Assembly (NCBI RefSeq): GCF_016653115.1 | Contig: NZ_NHRX01000068.1 | Span: 1-55,334 of the forward strand | Direction: 5' to 3' | DNA: 55,334 nucleotides | Origin: Rhodocyclus purpureus | Lineage (GTDB): Bacteria; Pseudomonadota; Gammaproteobacteria; Burkholderiales; Rhodocyclaceae | Part shown: positions 44,865-54,015 of the stretch, in pieces | How the letters are laid out: every line of letters starts with the position of its first letter | How positions within the stretch are numbered: the first letter of the stretch is position 1 | The notes under the pieces: generated by a model | What the model was told of the DNA's origin: nothing | Databases searched by the model: none | Seen by the model: only the letters and a program-made list of their open reading frames with translations | Position numbers and translations under genes: made by a program

Positions 44865-46394
44865 TTATTGCTGGCGCTTCCTTGGCGGCGGCAGGTCGGT
44901 ACAGCTGCCGTGCGCCACTTCGGCGGCCATGCCGATGCTCTCGCCGAGGGTCGGGTGCGGATGGATGGTCTTGCCGATGTCCACCGCGTCGGCGCCCATC
45001 TCGATCGCGAGACAGATCTCGCCGATCATGTCGCCGGCGTTGGGGCCGACGATGGTGCCGCCGACGATGCGTCCGCCGCCCTCTTCCGAGGCGTCGAAGA
45101 CGAGCTTGGTGAAGCCGTAGTCGGCGCCGTTGGCGATCGCGCGGCCGGAAGCCGCCCACGGGAACCTGGCGACGCTCAGCTTGCGCCCGCTCTTCTTCGC
45201 CTCGTCCTCGCCGAGCCCGACCCAGGCGATTTCCGGATGCGTGTAGGCGACGCCGGGGATCACGGCAGCGTCGAAGTGCGCCTTCTGCCCGGCCGCGGAC
45301 TCGGCGGCGACGTGACCCTGATGCACGGCCTTGTGCGCCAGCATCGGCTGGCCGACGATGTCGCCGATCGCGAAGATGTGCGGGACATTGCTGCGCATCT
45401 GGCTGTCGACCGCGATGAAGCCCTTTTCATCGACGACCACGCCGGCCTTCTCGGCGCCGATCTTGCTGCCGTTCGGCACGCGTCCGGCTGCCTGCAGGAT
45501 CAGGTCGTAGCGCTGCGGCTCCGCCGGCGCATGTTCACCGGCGAAGCTCACCCACAGGCCGTCGTCCTTGGCGTCGACGGCGATGGTCTTCGTCTGCAGC
45601 ATGATCCGCGCGAAACGCGCGGCGTTCTGCTTCTCCCAGACCTTGACCGCGTCACGGTCCGGCCCCGGCATCAGCGCGTCGAGCATCTCGACGACCTCGA
45701 CGCGGGCGCCGAGCGTCGAATAGACGGTCGCCATCTCGAGGCCGATGATGCCGCCGCCGATGACCAGCATGCGCTCGGGAACGCTGCCGAGCGCCAGCGC
45801 ACCGGTCGAGTCGACGATGCGTGTATCCCTGGGCAGGAAAGGCAGGTGCACTGCCGCCGAGCCCGCGGCGATGATGCACTGCTCGAACCTGATCAGCTTC
45901 GTGGCGCCGCTCTTCTCCTGGCCCGCGCCTTCGGTGACTTCGACCTCGACATGGTGCGAGTCGATGAAGTGCCCGTAGCCGCGCACGACCTCGACCTTGC
46001 GCGCCTTCGCCATCGCGGCGAGACCGCCGGTCAGCTTGCCGACGACCTGCGCCTTGTGCGCGCGCAGCCGGTCGAGATCGACCTGCGGCGGCGCGAAGGC
46101 GACGCCGAAACCGGCGGCGTGGCGCGCCTCGTCGATCACCGCGGCGACGTGCAGCAGCGCCTTCGACGGGATGCAGCCGACGTTGAGGCAGACGCCGCCC
46201 AGGGTCGGGTAGCGCTCGACGATCACCGTCTTCAGGCCGAGGTCGGCGGCGCGGAAAGCCGCGGAGTAGCCGCCCGGTCCGCCACCGAGGACGAGCAGCG
46301 CGCATTCGGCGTCGGCCTGGGCAGCCCGGCTCGCCGCTTCCTGTTCCGCGACGGCGCCGCCGGCGGCAAGCGTGATTTCCTCAAGCATGTTCAT
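44865..46394 (-). CDS. lpdA: Dihydrolipoamide dehydrogenase (E3 of pyruvate dehydrogenase)
   Basis: A 509-residue flavoprotein reoxidising dihydrolipoamide with NAD+. The N-terminal FAD motif is LLVLGGGPGGYSAAFRAADLG, the redox disulfide is Cys69/Cys74 in GGVCLNVGCIPSKALLH, the NAD motif is MLVIGGGIIGLEMATVYSTLG, FAIGDIVGQPMLAHKA is the second FAD segment and HPHPTLGESIG holds the catalytic His-Glu. A ~30-residue Ala/Glu-rich N-terminal extension precedes the FAD motif; it is not a lipoyl domain, unlike some betaproteobacterial E3s. It is the last gene of aceE-aceF-lpd, 10 bases after the aceF stop. Confidence 0.95.
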   Translation of the reverse strand: MNMLEEITLAAGGAVAEQEAASRAAQADAECALLVLGGGPGGYSAAFRAADLGLKTVIVERYPTLGGVCLNVGCIPSKALLHVAAVIDEARHAAGFGVAFAPPQVDLDRLRAHKAQVVGKLTGGLAAMAKARKVEVVRGYGHFIDSHHVEVEVTEGAGQEKSGATKLIRFEQCIIAAGSAAVHLPFLPRDTRIVDSTGALALGSVPERMLVIGGGIIGLEMATVYSTLGARVEVVEMLDALMPGPDRDAVKVWEKQNAARFARIMLQTKTIAVDAKDDGLWVSFAGEHAPAEPQRYDLILQAAGRVPNGSKIGAEKAGVVVDEKGFIAVDSQMRSNVPHIFAIGDIVGQPMLAHKAVHQGHVAAESAAGQKAHFDAAVIPGVAYTHPEIAWVGLGEDEAKKSGRKLSVARFPWAASGRAIANGADYGFTKLVFDASEEGGGRIVGGTIVGPNAGDMIGEICLAIEMGADAVDIGKTIHPHPTLGESIGMAAEVAHGSCTDLPPPRKRQQ

Positions 46395-46404
46395 GACCTC
46401 CCCC

Positions 46405-47754
46405 TCACAAGCTGACGCGGCGGAAGTCCGCCAGCAGATCCGCGAGAAAAACGTTGAAGCGCGTCGCCAGCGCGCCGTCGATGACGCGGTGGTCGGCGGA
46501 AAGCGACAGCGGCAGCATCAGACGCGGGACGAAGGACTTGCCGTCCCAGACCGGCTTGGTCGCCGCCTTGTTGACGCCGAGGATGGCGACCTCAGGCGCG
46601 TTGATGATCGGCGAAAAGCCCGTGCCACCGATGCCGCCGACGCTGGAGATGGTGAAGCAGGCGCCCTGCATGGCCGCCGGAGCGAGCTTGCCGTCGCGCG
46701 CCTGGCGCGCGAGTTCGGCCGCTTCCTGCGCCAGTTCGACGACCGACTTCCGGTCGGCATCACGGATCACCGGGACCATCAGGCCGTGCGGCGTGTCGGC
46801 GGCGAAGCCGATGTGGAAGTACTTCTTCAGCACCAGGCTCATCTCGCCATTCTCGTCGCTCGTCAGCGAGGCATTGAATTCCGGATGCTTCTGCAGCGCC
46901 TTGACGACGGCCTTGATCAGGAAGGCGAGCAGGGTCAGCTTCACGCCGCTGGCGGCGTTCTCCTGGTTGATGCGGACGCGGAAGGCCTCGAGCTCGCTGA
47001 TGTCGGCGTCCTCGTGGTAGGTCACCGCGGGGATCATCACCGCGTTGCGCGCGAGGTTCTGCGCGGAAATCCGCCGGATGCGCGGCAGCGGCTTCACCTC
47101 GATCTCGCCGAACCTCGCGAAATCGACCTTCGGCCACGGCAGCAGTTCGAGCACGCCGCCACCGCTGACGCCACCGCCGGGGCAGGACAGCGCGCCGCTC
47201 ATGACACCCTTGACGTAGCGGGTCAGATCCTCGCGCAGGATGCGCCCCTTCGGCCCGGACGGCGTGACCAGCGACAGGTCGGCGCCGAGTTCGCGCGCGT
47301 AGGCGCGGACCGAGGGGGAGGCGTGGATGCCGGCGCCGGCGGCGCGGTCTTGTACGGACGGCGCGGCAGCGGCAAGCGCGGCTTTCGCGACTGACGCCGC
47401 TCCCACAGGCGCGGGTGTCGCGGGAGGCGCGACAGCGGGCTGTCCGGCGGATGGCACAGACCTTCCGGCTTCGCTGCCCGGGATGTTCGCGGCTGACGCC
47501 GCTCCCGCCACCGGCTCGCTCGCCACCTTGATCAGCACCACGCCTTCGCCGACGCGCGAACCGACGCGGACCAGCACTTCGCTGACGACGCCGGTAACGC
47601 TGCTCGGCACGTCCACGGTCGCCTTGTCCGACTCGAGGGTGACGATCGGGTCGTCTATCTTGATCGCATCGCCGACCTTGACGAACAGGTCGATCACCGG
47701 CACATCGGCGAAGGCGCCGATGTCGGGGACCTTGACTTCGATGATCTCACTCAT
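46405..47754 (-). CDS. aceF: Dihydrolipoamide acetyltransferase (E2 of pyruvate dehydrogenase)
   Basis: A 449-residue E2. One lipoyl domain (1-80) with the modified Lys44 in ESDKATVDVP, an Ala/Pro-rich linker (85-135), a peripheral-subunit-binding domain (about 143-180; HASPSVRAYARELGADLSLV) and a catalytic domain (215-449) ending with SADHRVIDGA (His422, Asp426). E. coli AceF has three lipoyl domains; this has one. It is 13 bases from aceE and 10 from lpd in the same operon. Confidence 0.95.
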   Translation of the reverse strand: MSEIIEVKVPDIGAFADVPVIDLFVKVGDAIKIDDPIVTLESDKATVDVPSSVTGVVSEVLVRVGSRVGEGVVLIKVASEPVAGAASAANIPGSEAGRSVPSAGQPAVAPPATPAPVGAASVAKAALAAAAPSVQDRAAGAGIHASPSVRAYARELGADLSLVTPSGPKGRILREDLTRYVKGVMSGALSCPGGGVSGGGVLELLPWPKVDFARFGEIEVKPLPRIRRISAQNLARNAVMIPAVTYHEDADISELEAFRVRINQENAASGVKLTLLAFLIKAVVKALQKHPEFNASLTSDENGEMSLVLKKYFHIGFAADTPHGLMVPVIRDADRKSVVELAQEAAELARQARDGKLAPAAMQGACFTISSVGGIGGTGFSPIINAPEVAILGVNKAATKPVWDGKSFVPRLMLPLSLSADHRVIDGALATRFNVFLADLLADFRRVSL

Positions 47755-47767
47755 GGCTCGCTCCCCT

Positions 47768-50446
47768 TCAAACCGTCAGCGGATTGGGTTTGTCCGGGTC
47801 GAGCCGGTACTTGAGCAGCGCCGCGGCGACCTTGTCGCGGTCGATCTCGCCGTCGTCGGCCAGCGCTTTCAACGCGGCGAGCGTCACCCAGTGGCGGTCG
47901 ACTTCGAAGAAGTGGCGCAGCTTCGCGCGCGTGTCGGAGCGGCCGAAACCGTCGGTACCGAGGGTCACGTAGCGCCCCCTGACGAAGGGCCTGATCTGCT
48001 CGGCGTAAAGCCTGACGTAGTCCGTGGCGGCAACCACTGGGCCACGGCGCTCCTTGAGCTTCGTCTCGACGTGCGATAGCCGCGGCGGCTCCAGCGGGTG
48101 CAGCAGGTTCCAGCGCGCGGCCTCGTTGCCCTCGCGCGCGAGTTCGGTGAAGCCGGGACAGCCCCACAGGTCGGCCTCGATCCCCCAGTCTTCCCTGAGC
48201 AGTTCGGCGGCGGCGATGACTTCGCGGAAAATCGTTCCCGAGCCGAGCAACTGCACGCGCAGCCTGCCCTCACCGCCCTGGCGGAAGAGGTACATCCCCT
48301 TGAGAATATCGGCCGCGGCGCCCGCTGGCATTTCCGGGTGCTCGTAGTTCTCGTTCATCGCCGTCAGGTAGTAGAAGACGTCCTCCTGCTCGGCAAACAT
48401 GCGGCGCATCCCGTCGTGCACGATGACCGCGACTTCGTACTGGAAGCAGGGGTCGTAGGCGACACAGTTCGGGATAAGTCCGGCGAGGATCAGGCTGTGG
48501 CCGTCCTCGTGCTGCAGGCCCTCGCCGTTCAGCGTGGTGCGGCCGGCGGTGGCGCCGATAAGGAAGCCGCGCGAACGCTGGTCGCCGGCGGCCCAGCACA
48601 GGTCGAAGGTGCGCTGCAGGCTGAACATCGAGTAGGAGAGGTAGAAGGGGATCATCTGCACGCCATGCACCGAGTAGGCGGTGGCGGCGGCGATCCAGTC
48701 ACTGATCGCGCCGGCTTCGTTGATCCCTTCCTGCAGCACCTGCCCGGTCTTCGATTCCTTGTAGAACATGAGCTGGTCGTGGTCTTCGGGAACGTAGCGC
48801 TGGCCCTCCTGGCTCCAGATGCCGACCTGGCGGAACATGCCCTCCATGCCGAAGGTGCGCGACTCGTCGGGGACGATCGGGACGACGCGCTCGCCGAGCG
48901 TCCTGTCCTTGAGCAGCAGGTTCATGATGCGTACGACCGCCATCGTCGTCGACAGCTCGCGCCCCTCGCCGGAGGCCTTGAGCAGCGAGGCGAAGGCCTC
49001 CAGCGGCGGCAACGGCAGCGGCGCCGCACGCTGCCGGCGCTGCGGCAGGTAGCCACCGAGCGCGGCCCGGCGCGCGTGCAGGTAACGGGACTCCTCGGAG
49101 TCCTCGGGGAATGAGAGGTAGGGCAGTTCGGCCAGCCGCTCGTCGGCGACCGGCAGCTTGAAGCGGTCGCGGAAGTAGCGGATCTGCTCCAGGTCCATCT
49201 TCTTCTGCTGGTGCGAGATGTTCATCGCCTCGCCGGCCTGGCCCATCCCGTAGCCCTTGATCGTCTTGGCGAGGATCACGGTCGGCTGGCCCGGGTGCTT
49301 CACTGCACTGTCGTAGGCGGCGAAGATCTTGAACAGGTCGTGACCGCCGCGGTTGAGCTGCCAGAGCTGCTCGTCGGTCCAGTCGGCGACGAGTTCCTTG
49401 AGTTCGGGGCTGTTGAAGAAGTATTCGCGGATGTAGGCGCCATTCTTCGAGCGCAGGGTCTGGTACTCGCCGTCGCACAGCTCCATCATCCGCTTCTTGA
49501 GCAGGCCCTTCTTGTCACGCTGGAACAGCGTGTCGAGCGTGGTCCCCCAGATCAGCTTGATGACGTTCCAGCCGGCGCCGCGAAACGAGGATTCGAGTTC
49601 CTGGATGATCTTGCCGTTGCCACGCACGGGACCGTCGAGGCGCTGCAGGTTGCAGTTGACGACGAAGATCAGGTTGTCGAGCTTCTCGCGGCCGGCCATG
49701 CCGATCGCGCCGAGCGACTCGACCTCGTCGGTCTCGCCGTCGCCGACGAAGGCCCAGACCTTGCGTGCCTGGGCGCCCTCGCCGGCGCTGATGATCCCGC
49801 GCGAGTCGAGGTACTTCATGAAGCGCGCCTGGTAGATCGCCTGCAGCGGCCCCAGCCCCATCGACACGGTCGGGAACTGCCAGAAGTCGGGCATCAGCCA
49901 CGGGTGCGGGTAGGAGGAGAGTCCCTTGCCGCCGGTCTCCTGGCGGAAGTTGTCGAGCTGTTCGGCGGAGAGTCGTCCGAGCAGGAAGGCACGCGCATAG
50001 ACGCCGGGGATCGAGTGGCCCTGGAAGAAGATCAGGTCGCCGCCGTGCTCGGGTCCCGCCACCCGCCAGAAGTGCGAGAAGCCGACGTCGTAGAGCGTCG
50101 CCGCCGAAGCGAAGGAGGCGATGTGGCCGCCGACGTTGGTCTCCTTGTTGGCACGCACGACCATCGCCATCGCGTTCCAGCGGATGTACGAGTGGATCTT
50201 CAGCTCGAGGTCGGGATTGCCGGGGTAGCTCGGCTGCTGGTCGGCAGGGATCGTGTTGATGTATTCGGTGGTGGCCGAGTAAGGGATGTCGATCCCCTCC
50301 TCGCGCGCCTGCCCGATCAGCTTCTCGATCAGGTAATGTGCCCGCTCGCTGCCTTCGCGGCTGATCACGCTGGCGATGGCGTCGAGCCATTCCTGGGTTT
50401 CCTCGGGATCGACATCGACCGGATTGACGTTCGCCTGCTTGGCCAT
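47768..50446 (-). CDS. aceE: Pyruvate dehydrogenase E1 component (homodimeric)
   Basis: An 892-residue thiamine-diphosphate enzyme, decarboxylating pyruvate and acetylating E2. Typical sequence: DPEETQEWLDAIASVI (E2-binding N-terminus), GGHIASFASAATLYDVGFSHF, FFQGHSIPGVYARAF, AFVGDGETDEVESLGAI (ThDP GDG motif), FVVNCNLQRLDGPVRGNGKI, KTIKGYGMG, and GRSDTRAKLRHFFEVD near the end. The ATG at 50446 follows GGAGGCAGCCC; an open frame reaching 50599 is not used. It heads the operon and is divergent from the reductase/cytochrome genes. Confidence 0.97.
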   Translation of the reverse strand: MAKQANVNPVDVDPEETQEWLDAIASVISREGSERAHYLIEKLIGQAREEGIDIPYSATTEYINTIPADQQPSYPGNPDLELKIHSYIRWNAMAMVVRANKETNVGGHIASFASAATLYDVGFSHFWRVAGPEHGGDLIFFQGHSIPGVYARAFLLGRLSAEQLDNFRQETGGKGLSSYPHPWLMPDFWQFPTVSMGLGPLQAIYQARFMKYLDSRGIISAGEGAQARKVWAFVGDGETDEVESLGAIGMAGREKLDNLIFVVNCNLQRLDGPVRGNGKIIQELESSFRGAGWNVIKLIWGTTLDTLFQRDKKGLLKKRMMELCDGEYQTLRSKNGAYIREYFFNSPELKELVADWTDEQLWQLNRGGHDLFKIFAAYDSAVKHPGQPTVILAKTIKGYGMGQAGEAMNISHQQKKMDLEQIRYFRDRFKLPVADERLAELPYLSFPEDSEESRYLHARRAALGGYLPQRRQRAAPLPLPPLEAFASLLKASGEGRELSTTMAVVRIMNLLLKDRTLGERVVPIVPDESRTFGMEGMFRQVGIWSQEGQRYVPEDHDQLMFYKESKTGQVLQEGINEAGAISDWIAAATAYSVHGVQMIPFYLSYSMFSLQRTFDLCWAAGDQRSRGFLIGATAGRTTLNGEGLQHEDGHSLILAGLIPNCVAYDPCFQYEVAVIVHDGMRRMFAEQEDVFYYLTAMNENYEHPEMPAGAAADILKGMYLFRQGGEGRLRVQLLGSGTIFREVIAAAELLREDWGIEADLWGCPGFTELAREGNEAARWNLLHPLEPPRLSHVETKLKERRGPVVAATDYVRLYAEQIRPFVRGRYVTLGTDGFGRSDTRAKLRHFFEVDRHWVTLAALKALADDGEIDRDKVAAALLKYRLDPDKPNPLTV

Positions 50447-50741
50447 GGGCTGCCTCCTCGTGATGGGTGCCGCGAAGATTTGGGATGCGCTCGTTTCGAC
50501 AGGATCGGGATGGCGTGGTTCGCTCGACCCCACGCCATCGTCAGCGCACCGCCCCCCATGATAACATATGATTGCCCTGTGCGCCTTGCGGCGGCGCATC
50601 GCCTTAAGCTTCCATTAAGCATTGCGGCGCAGACTGTCGCTTCACCACGCGGAGGAAACAGCGTGCTTGTTAGCCCGAATGACCGATCGATGCGCAAGAC
50701 GCCCGACGCCTATCGCTGCGTCCGTAGGGAGGTGTGAGCGC
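50447..50741. promoter_or_regulatory. Divergent aceE / electron-transfer operon promoter region
   Basis: 295 bases with no gene. An AT-rich island (CATGATAACATATGATTG, 50557-50574) in otherwise GC-rich DNA offers -10 candidates in both directions (TATGAT at 50567-50572 on plus). A direct repeat TTAAGC occurs twice, 11 bases apart (50604-50620), helical-phase spacing that could be a regulator site. No PdhR operator was recognised. Confidence 0.4.
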
Positions 50742-51965
50742 ATGACCTCGCTGGCGCTGCTGCTGTGGATCGTCGGGGCGATCGTGCTGCAACTGACCGT
50801 CTTTCTCGGTATCGCCTTCTGGCGTCACTGGCAGGATTACCGCGCCTTGCGGGTTGGGGCCGGGCCGGCGGTGCCGACGCTTCTGCCCGCGGAGGGCGCC
50901 GCCTGGCAGGGATGGCGCAGCTTCCGCATCGAGCGCAAGGAGGTCGAAGACGTCGACGGCTGCGTCTGCTCGTTTTACCTCCAGCCCGTCGACGGCGAGC
51001 CGCTGCCGCCCTTCCGGCCGGGACAGTTCCTGACGCTGCATCTCGAACCGCCGGCCGGAGAGGCGCTGGTCCGCTGCTACTCCTTGTCGGATTCGCCTGC
51101 TGCCGATCACTACCGCATCAGCGTCAAGCGCGTGCCGGCCACTGACGTTACTGCAGCCACGCCGGCGGGGCGGGCTTCCAGTTTCCTCCACGACCGGATC
51201 GGGGTCGGCAGCCTGTTGCAGGTACGCGCGCCCGCCGGGCACTTCTGCCTCGACGGCAGCGACGATCCGCTGGTGCTGCTCGCCGGCGGCATCGGCATCA
51301 CGCCGCTGCTCTCCATGCTCGCCTGGAGCCTGGAACGGCAGCCGGGTCGCGAAGTCTGGCTGTTCTACGGCGTGCGCAACGGGCGCGAAGTGGTGAGGCG
51401 AGCGCAGCTCGAAGCACTGGCTGAAAAACACCCGAACTTCCACCTCCACTTGTGCTTCAGCGCTCCGCTGCCGCAGGAAATGCCTGGCCGTGACTATCGT
51501 CACCGCGGGCGCATCGAGCTGCCGCTCTTGCGCCTGGAACTGCCGCTCGCGCCCGCGCACTTCTACCTGTGCGGACCGACCGCGATGCTGGAGAGCCTGG
51601 TCCCGGCGCTGGAGGACTGGGGCGTGCCGGATGAGCGCATCCACTTCGAGGCCTTCGGCCCGGCCTCGGTCAGGCGCAAGGCGCCGCAGCCGCCGGGAGA
51701 GAGCGCCGCCGGGCTCGTCGTCAGCTTCGTCCGCTCGGGCAAGGAAGTCCGCTGGCAGCCGGAGGCCGGCAGCCTGCTCGCCTTCGCCGAGGCCAACGGC
51801 GTCAGGATCGACTCCGGCTGTCGTGCCGGCGGCTGCGGCACCTGCCAGACGAAGATCGTCGCCGGCGAAGTGGCTTACCGGCAGGCGCCCGATTTCGACC
51901 CGCAGCCGGGCAGCTGCCTGCCCTGCGTCTGCACTCCCAAGACCCACCTCAGCCTGGAGGCGTGA
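50742..51965 (+). CDS. Membrane-anchored NAD(P)H reductase with FAD and [2Fe-2S] domains
   Basis: A 407-residue protein. Residues 5-28 form a membrane helix (LALLLWIVGAIVLQLTVFLG). An FNR-type FAD domain follows (FRPGQFLTLHLE, LVRCYSLSDSP with the RxYS motif), then an NAD(P) domain (LLAGGIGITPLLSML, FYLCGPTAML). The C-terminal ~85 residues are a plant-type [2Fe-2S] ferredoxin with Cys360, Cys365 and Cys368 in DSGCRAGGCGTCQTKI and the fourth ligand in SCLPCVC (392-397). It would oxidise NAD(P)H on the cytoplasmic side and pass electrons to the membrane cytochrome encoded next (start immediately at the stop). Confidence 0.85.
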   Translation: MTSLALLLWIVGAIVLQLTVFLGIAFWRHWQDYRALRVGAGPAVPTLLPAEGAAWQGWRSFRIERKEVEDVDGCVCSFYLQPVDGEPLPPFRPGQFLTLHLEPPAGEALVRCYSLSDSPAADHYRISVKRVPATDVTAATPAGRASSFLHDRIGVGSLLQVRAPAGHFCLDGSDDPLVLLAGGIGITPLLSMLAWSLERQPGREVWLFYGVRNGREVVRRAQLEALAEKHPNFHLHLCFSAPLPQEMPGRDYRHRGRIELPLLRLELPLAPAHFYLCGPTAMLESLVPALEDWGVPDERIHFEAFGPASVRRKAPQPPGESAAGLVVSFVRSGKEVRWQPEAGSLLAFAEANGVRIDSGCRAGGCGTCQTKIVAGEVAYRQAPDFDPQPGSCLPCVCTPKTHLSLEA

Positions 51966-52544
51966 ATGGACAGATCGCTGTGGCGCCGCCATCTGCTGCC
52001 CTTCTTCTCGCTGCTCGGCCTGCTCGCCCTGGCGACGCTGGCCAGCGACCAGATCCTGCACCAGTTCGACCTCGTCTGGGTCGGCCGCTATCTGGGAATC
52101 CCCGGCACGCTGCTGATCCTGGGCTCGCTGATCTACTCGCTGCGCAAGCGCAAGCTGATCGCCTCGGGCAACCCGAAAACGCTGCTGCAAGCCCATGAAG
52201 TCAGCGCCTGGCTCGGCTCGCTGATGGTGCTGATCCACGCCGGCGTGCATTTCAACGCCATCCTGCCGTGGCTGGCGACGCTGGCGATGGGCATCAATGT
52301 CGTCAGCGGACTGGTCGGCAAGCTGCTGCTCGATCGTTCGCGCAGCCACCTGCAGGGGCAGCGCGAGCGCTTCCAGTTGCGCGGCATGTCGCAAACGGAG
52401 GTCGAACAGGCGCTGTTCTGGGACGCGGTGACGCTCGACGCGATGACCCAGTGGCGCAAGCTGCACATCCCGATCTCGGTCGCCTTCGCAAGCCTGGCGC
52501 TCGGCCACATCGTCAGCATCCTCCTGTTCTGGGGCTGGGCATGA
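51966..52544 (+). CDS. Small membrane protein, likely haem-b cytochrome, linking reductase to multihaem cytochrome
   Basis: A 192-residue protein with about four helices (LLPFFSLLGLLALATLAS; YLGIPGTLLILGSLIYSL; VSAWLGSLMVLIHAGVHFNA; ISVAFASLALGHIVSILLFW). Histidines at helix positions (LLQAHEV, LIHAGVHF, KLHIPIS, LGHIVS) could ligate one or two haems b, as in b-type quinol or ferric-reductase-like cytochromes. A hydrophilic loop (LLDRSRSHLQGQRERFQLR) lies between the third and fourth. I do not recognise the family by name. The gene starts at the base after the reductase stop and overlaps the cytochrome c gene by four bases. Confidence 0.6.
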   Translation: MDRSLWRRHLLPFFSLLGLLALATLASDQILHQFDLVWVGRYLGIPGTLLILGSLIYSLRKRKLIASGNPKTLLQAHEVSAWLGSLMVLIHAGVHFNAILPWLATLAMGINVVSGLVGKLLLDRSRSHLQGQRERFQLRGMSQTEVEQALFWDAVTLDAMTQWRKLHIPISVAFASLALGHIVSILLFWGWA

Positions 52545-53281
52545 ACAGGATCGTCAAGCTCGTGCTGGCGATCAACCTGATCGCGCTCACCGTCCTCGTC
52601 TTCATCTACCCGCAGCTGATGGTCGGCCCCGGCAAGCTGATTCCCGGCCATGCGCAACTCGAAACCGACTGCTTCGTCTGCCACGCGCCGTTCACCGGCG
52701 CCAGCTCGCCGCGTTGCGTCGTCTGCCACAAACCCGAGCAGATCGGTCGCCTGACCAGTCTCGGGCTGCCGATCACCAAGCCGCTGACCGCGACCCCGTT
52801 CCACCAGAAGCTGATCAGTCAGGACTGCGTCGCCTGCCACAGCGACCACGCGGGCGTCAGACGCTACCGGCAGCATGGGCACTTCAACCACGCGCTGCTG
52901 CAGGACGCGACGCGCCGGCAGTGCCAGACCTGCCACCAGGCACCGGGCGACGCGCTGCACCGCGACATCGGTGCCAATTGCAGTCAGTGCCACCGCGAGG
53001 ACAAGTGGTCGCCGGCTACTTTCGACCACGACAAGTATTTCGTGCTCGACCGCGACCACAACGCGCGCTGCGTCACCTGCCATGGCGGCAACGATTACCG
53101 CCGCTATACCTGCTACGGCTGCCACGAACATACGCCGGCCAACATCCGCCGCGAGCATCTCGAGGAAGGCATACGCAAGTTCGACGACTGCGTCGAGTGC
53201 CATCGCAGTGCCGACGAACACGACATCCGCGGCGGCCGCGAGGGCCGCGGGGGCAAGCGCCGGCATGACGATGACGACTGA
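52541..53281 (+). CDS. Octahaem c-type cytochrome, membrane-anchored
   Basis: A 246-residue periplasmic cytochrome. Residues 5-25 form an uncleaved-type signal anchor (VKLVLAINLIALTVLVFIYP). Eight CxxCH haem sites are present: CFVCH, CVVCH, CVACH, CQTCH, CSQCH, CVTCH, CYGCH and CVECH, with additional histidines between them as likely second ligands. About one haem per 27 residues, dense like class III or NapC/NrfH-type multihaem proteins, yet I do not recognise the exact family. The C-terminus is charged (GGREGRGGKRRHDDDD). It is the electron sink of the three-gene operon; the terminal acceptor is unknown. Confidence 0.88.
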   Translation: MNRIVKLVLAINLIALTVLVFIYPQLMVGPGKLIPGHAQLETDCFVCHAPFTGASSPRCVVCHKPEQIGRLTSLGLPITKPLTATPFHQKLISQDCVACHSDHAGVRRYRQHGHFNHALLQDATRRQCQTCHQAPGDALHRDIGANCSQCHREDKWSPATFDHDKYFVLDRDHNARCVTCHGGNDYRRYTCYGCHEHTPANIRREHLEEGIRKFDDCVECHRSADEHDIRGGREGRGGKRRHDDDD

Positions 53282-53392
53282 GGGAAGATCTACAATGGAA
53301 TAATCGGCGTTTTGCCGGAACCCGCCGCCGCTGACGATGCATCCGGCGTTCGCTGCACCGCCCGCCCAACCCCAGCGCAAAGGAGATTCCCG

Positions 53393-53995
53393 ATGTCCGT
53401 TCTCGTAGGCAAGCCCGCCCCCGACTTCACCGCCAACGCGGTCACCGCCGACAACCAGATCCGCGAGTTCTGCTTCTCCGCAGAGACGCGCGGCAAGTAC
53501 GTCGTGCTCTTCTTCTACCCGCTCGACTTCACCTTCGTCTGTCCGTCCGAACTGATCGCCTTCGACCATCGCCTGGCCGAATTCAAGGCGCGCGACGTCG
53601 AGGTCATCGGCGTGTCGATCGACTCCGAATTCACCCACCTGGCGTGGAAGAACACGCCCGTGGACAAGGGCGGTATCGGGCAGGTCGGCTATCCACTCAT
53701 CGCCGACATCAAGCACGAGATCTGCCGCGCCTACGACGTCGAATTCGACGCCGCCGGCGTCGCCTTCCGCGGCTCCTTCCTGATCGACCGCAACGGCATC
53801 GTCCGCCATCAGGTGGTCAACGACCTACCGCTCGGGCGCGACGTCGACGAGATGCTGCGCATGGTCGACGCGCTGCAATTCACCGAGGAACACGGCGAGG
53901 TCTGTCCGGCGGGGTGGAAGAAGGGCAAGGCCGGAATGACGGCCACGAGCGAAGGCGTCGCCACCTATCTGGCGACGCACGCCGACGAACTGTAG
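53393..53995 (+). CDS. 2-Cys peroxiredoxin (AhpC/TSA family)
   Basis: A 200-residue typical 2-Cys peroxiredoxin reducing peroxides. The peroxidatic Cys50 is in YPLDFTFVCPSE and the resolving Cys171 in HGEVCPAGW; SIDSEFTHLAW and GGIGQVGYPLIADIKHEI are conserved. The end extends past the resolving Cys with ATYLATHADEL, the YF-like sensitive tail. The ATG at 53393 follows AAAGGAG. It is 111 bases after the octahaem cytochrome on the same strand; an own promoter is possible. Confidence 0.95.
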   Translation: MSVLVGKPAPDFTANAVTADNQIREFCFSAETRGKYVVLFFYPLDFTFVCPSELIAFDHRLAEFKARDVEVIGVSIDSEFTHLAWKNTPVDKGGIGQVGYPLIADIKHEICRAYDVEFDAAGVAFRGSFLIDRNGIVRHQVVNDLPLGRDVDEMLRMVDALQFTEEHGEVCPAGWKKGKAGMTATSEGVATYLATHADEL

Positions 53996-54015
53996 GACTG
54001 CACGCCCGAGCGCAC

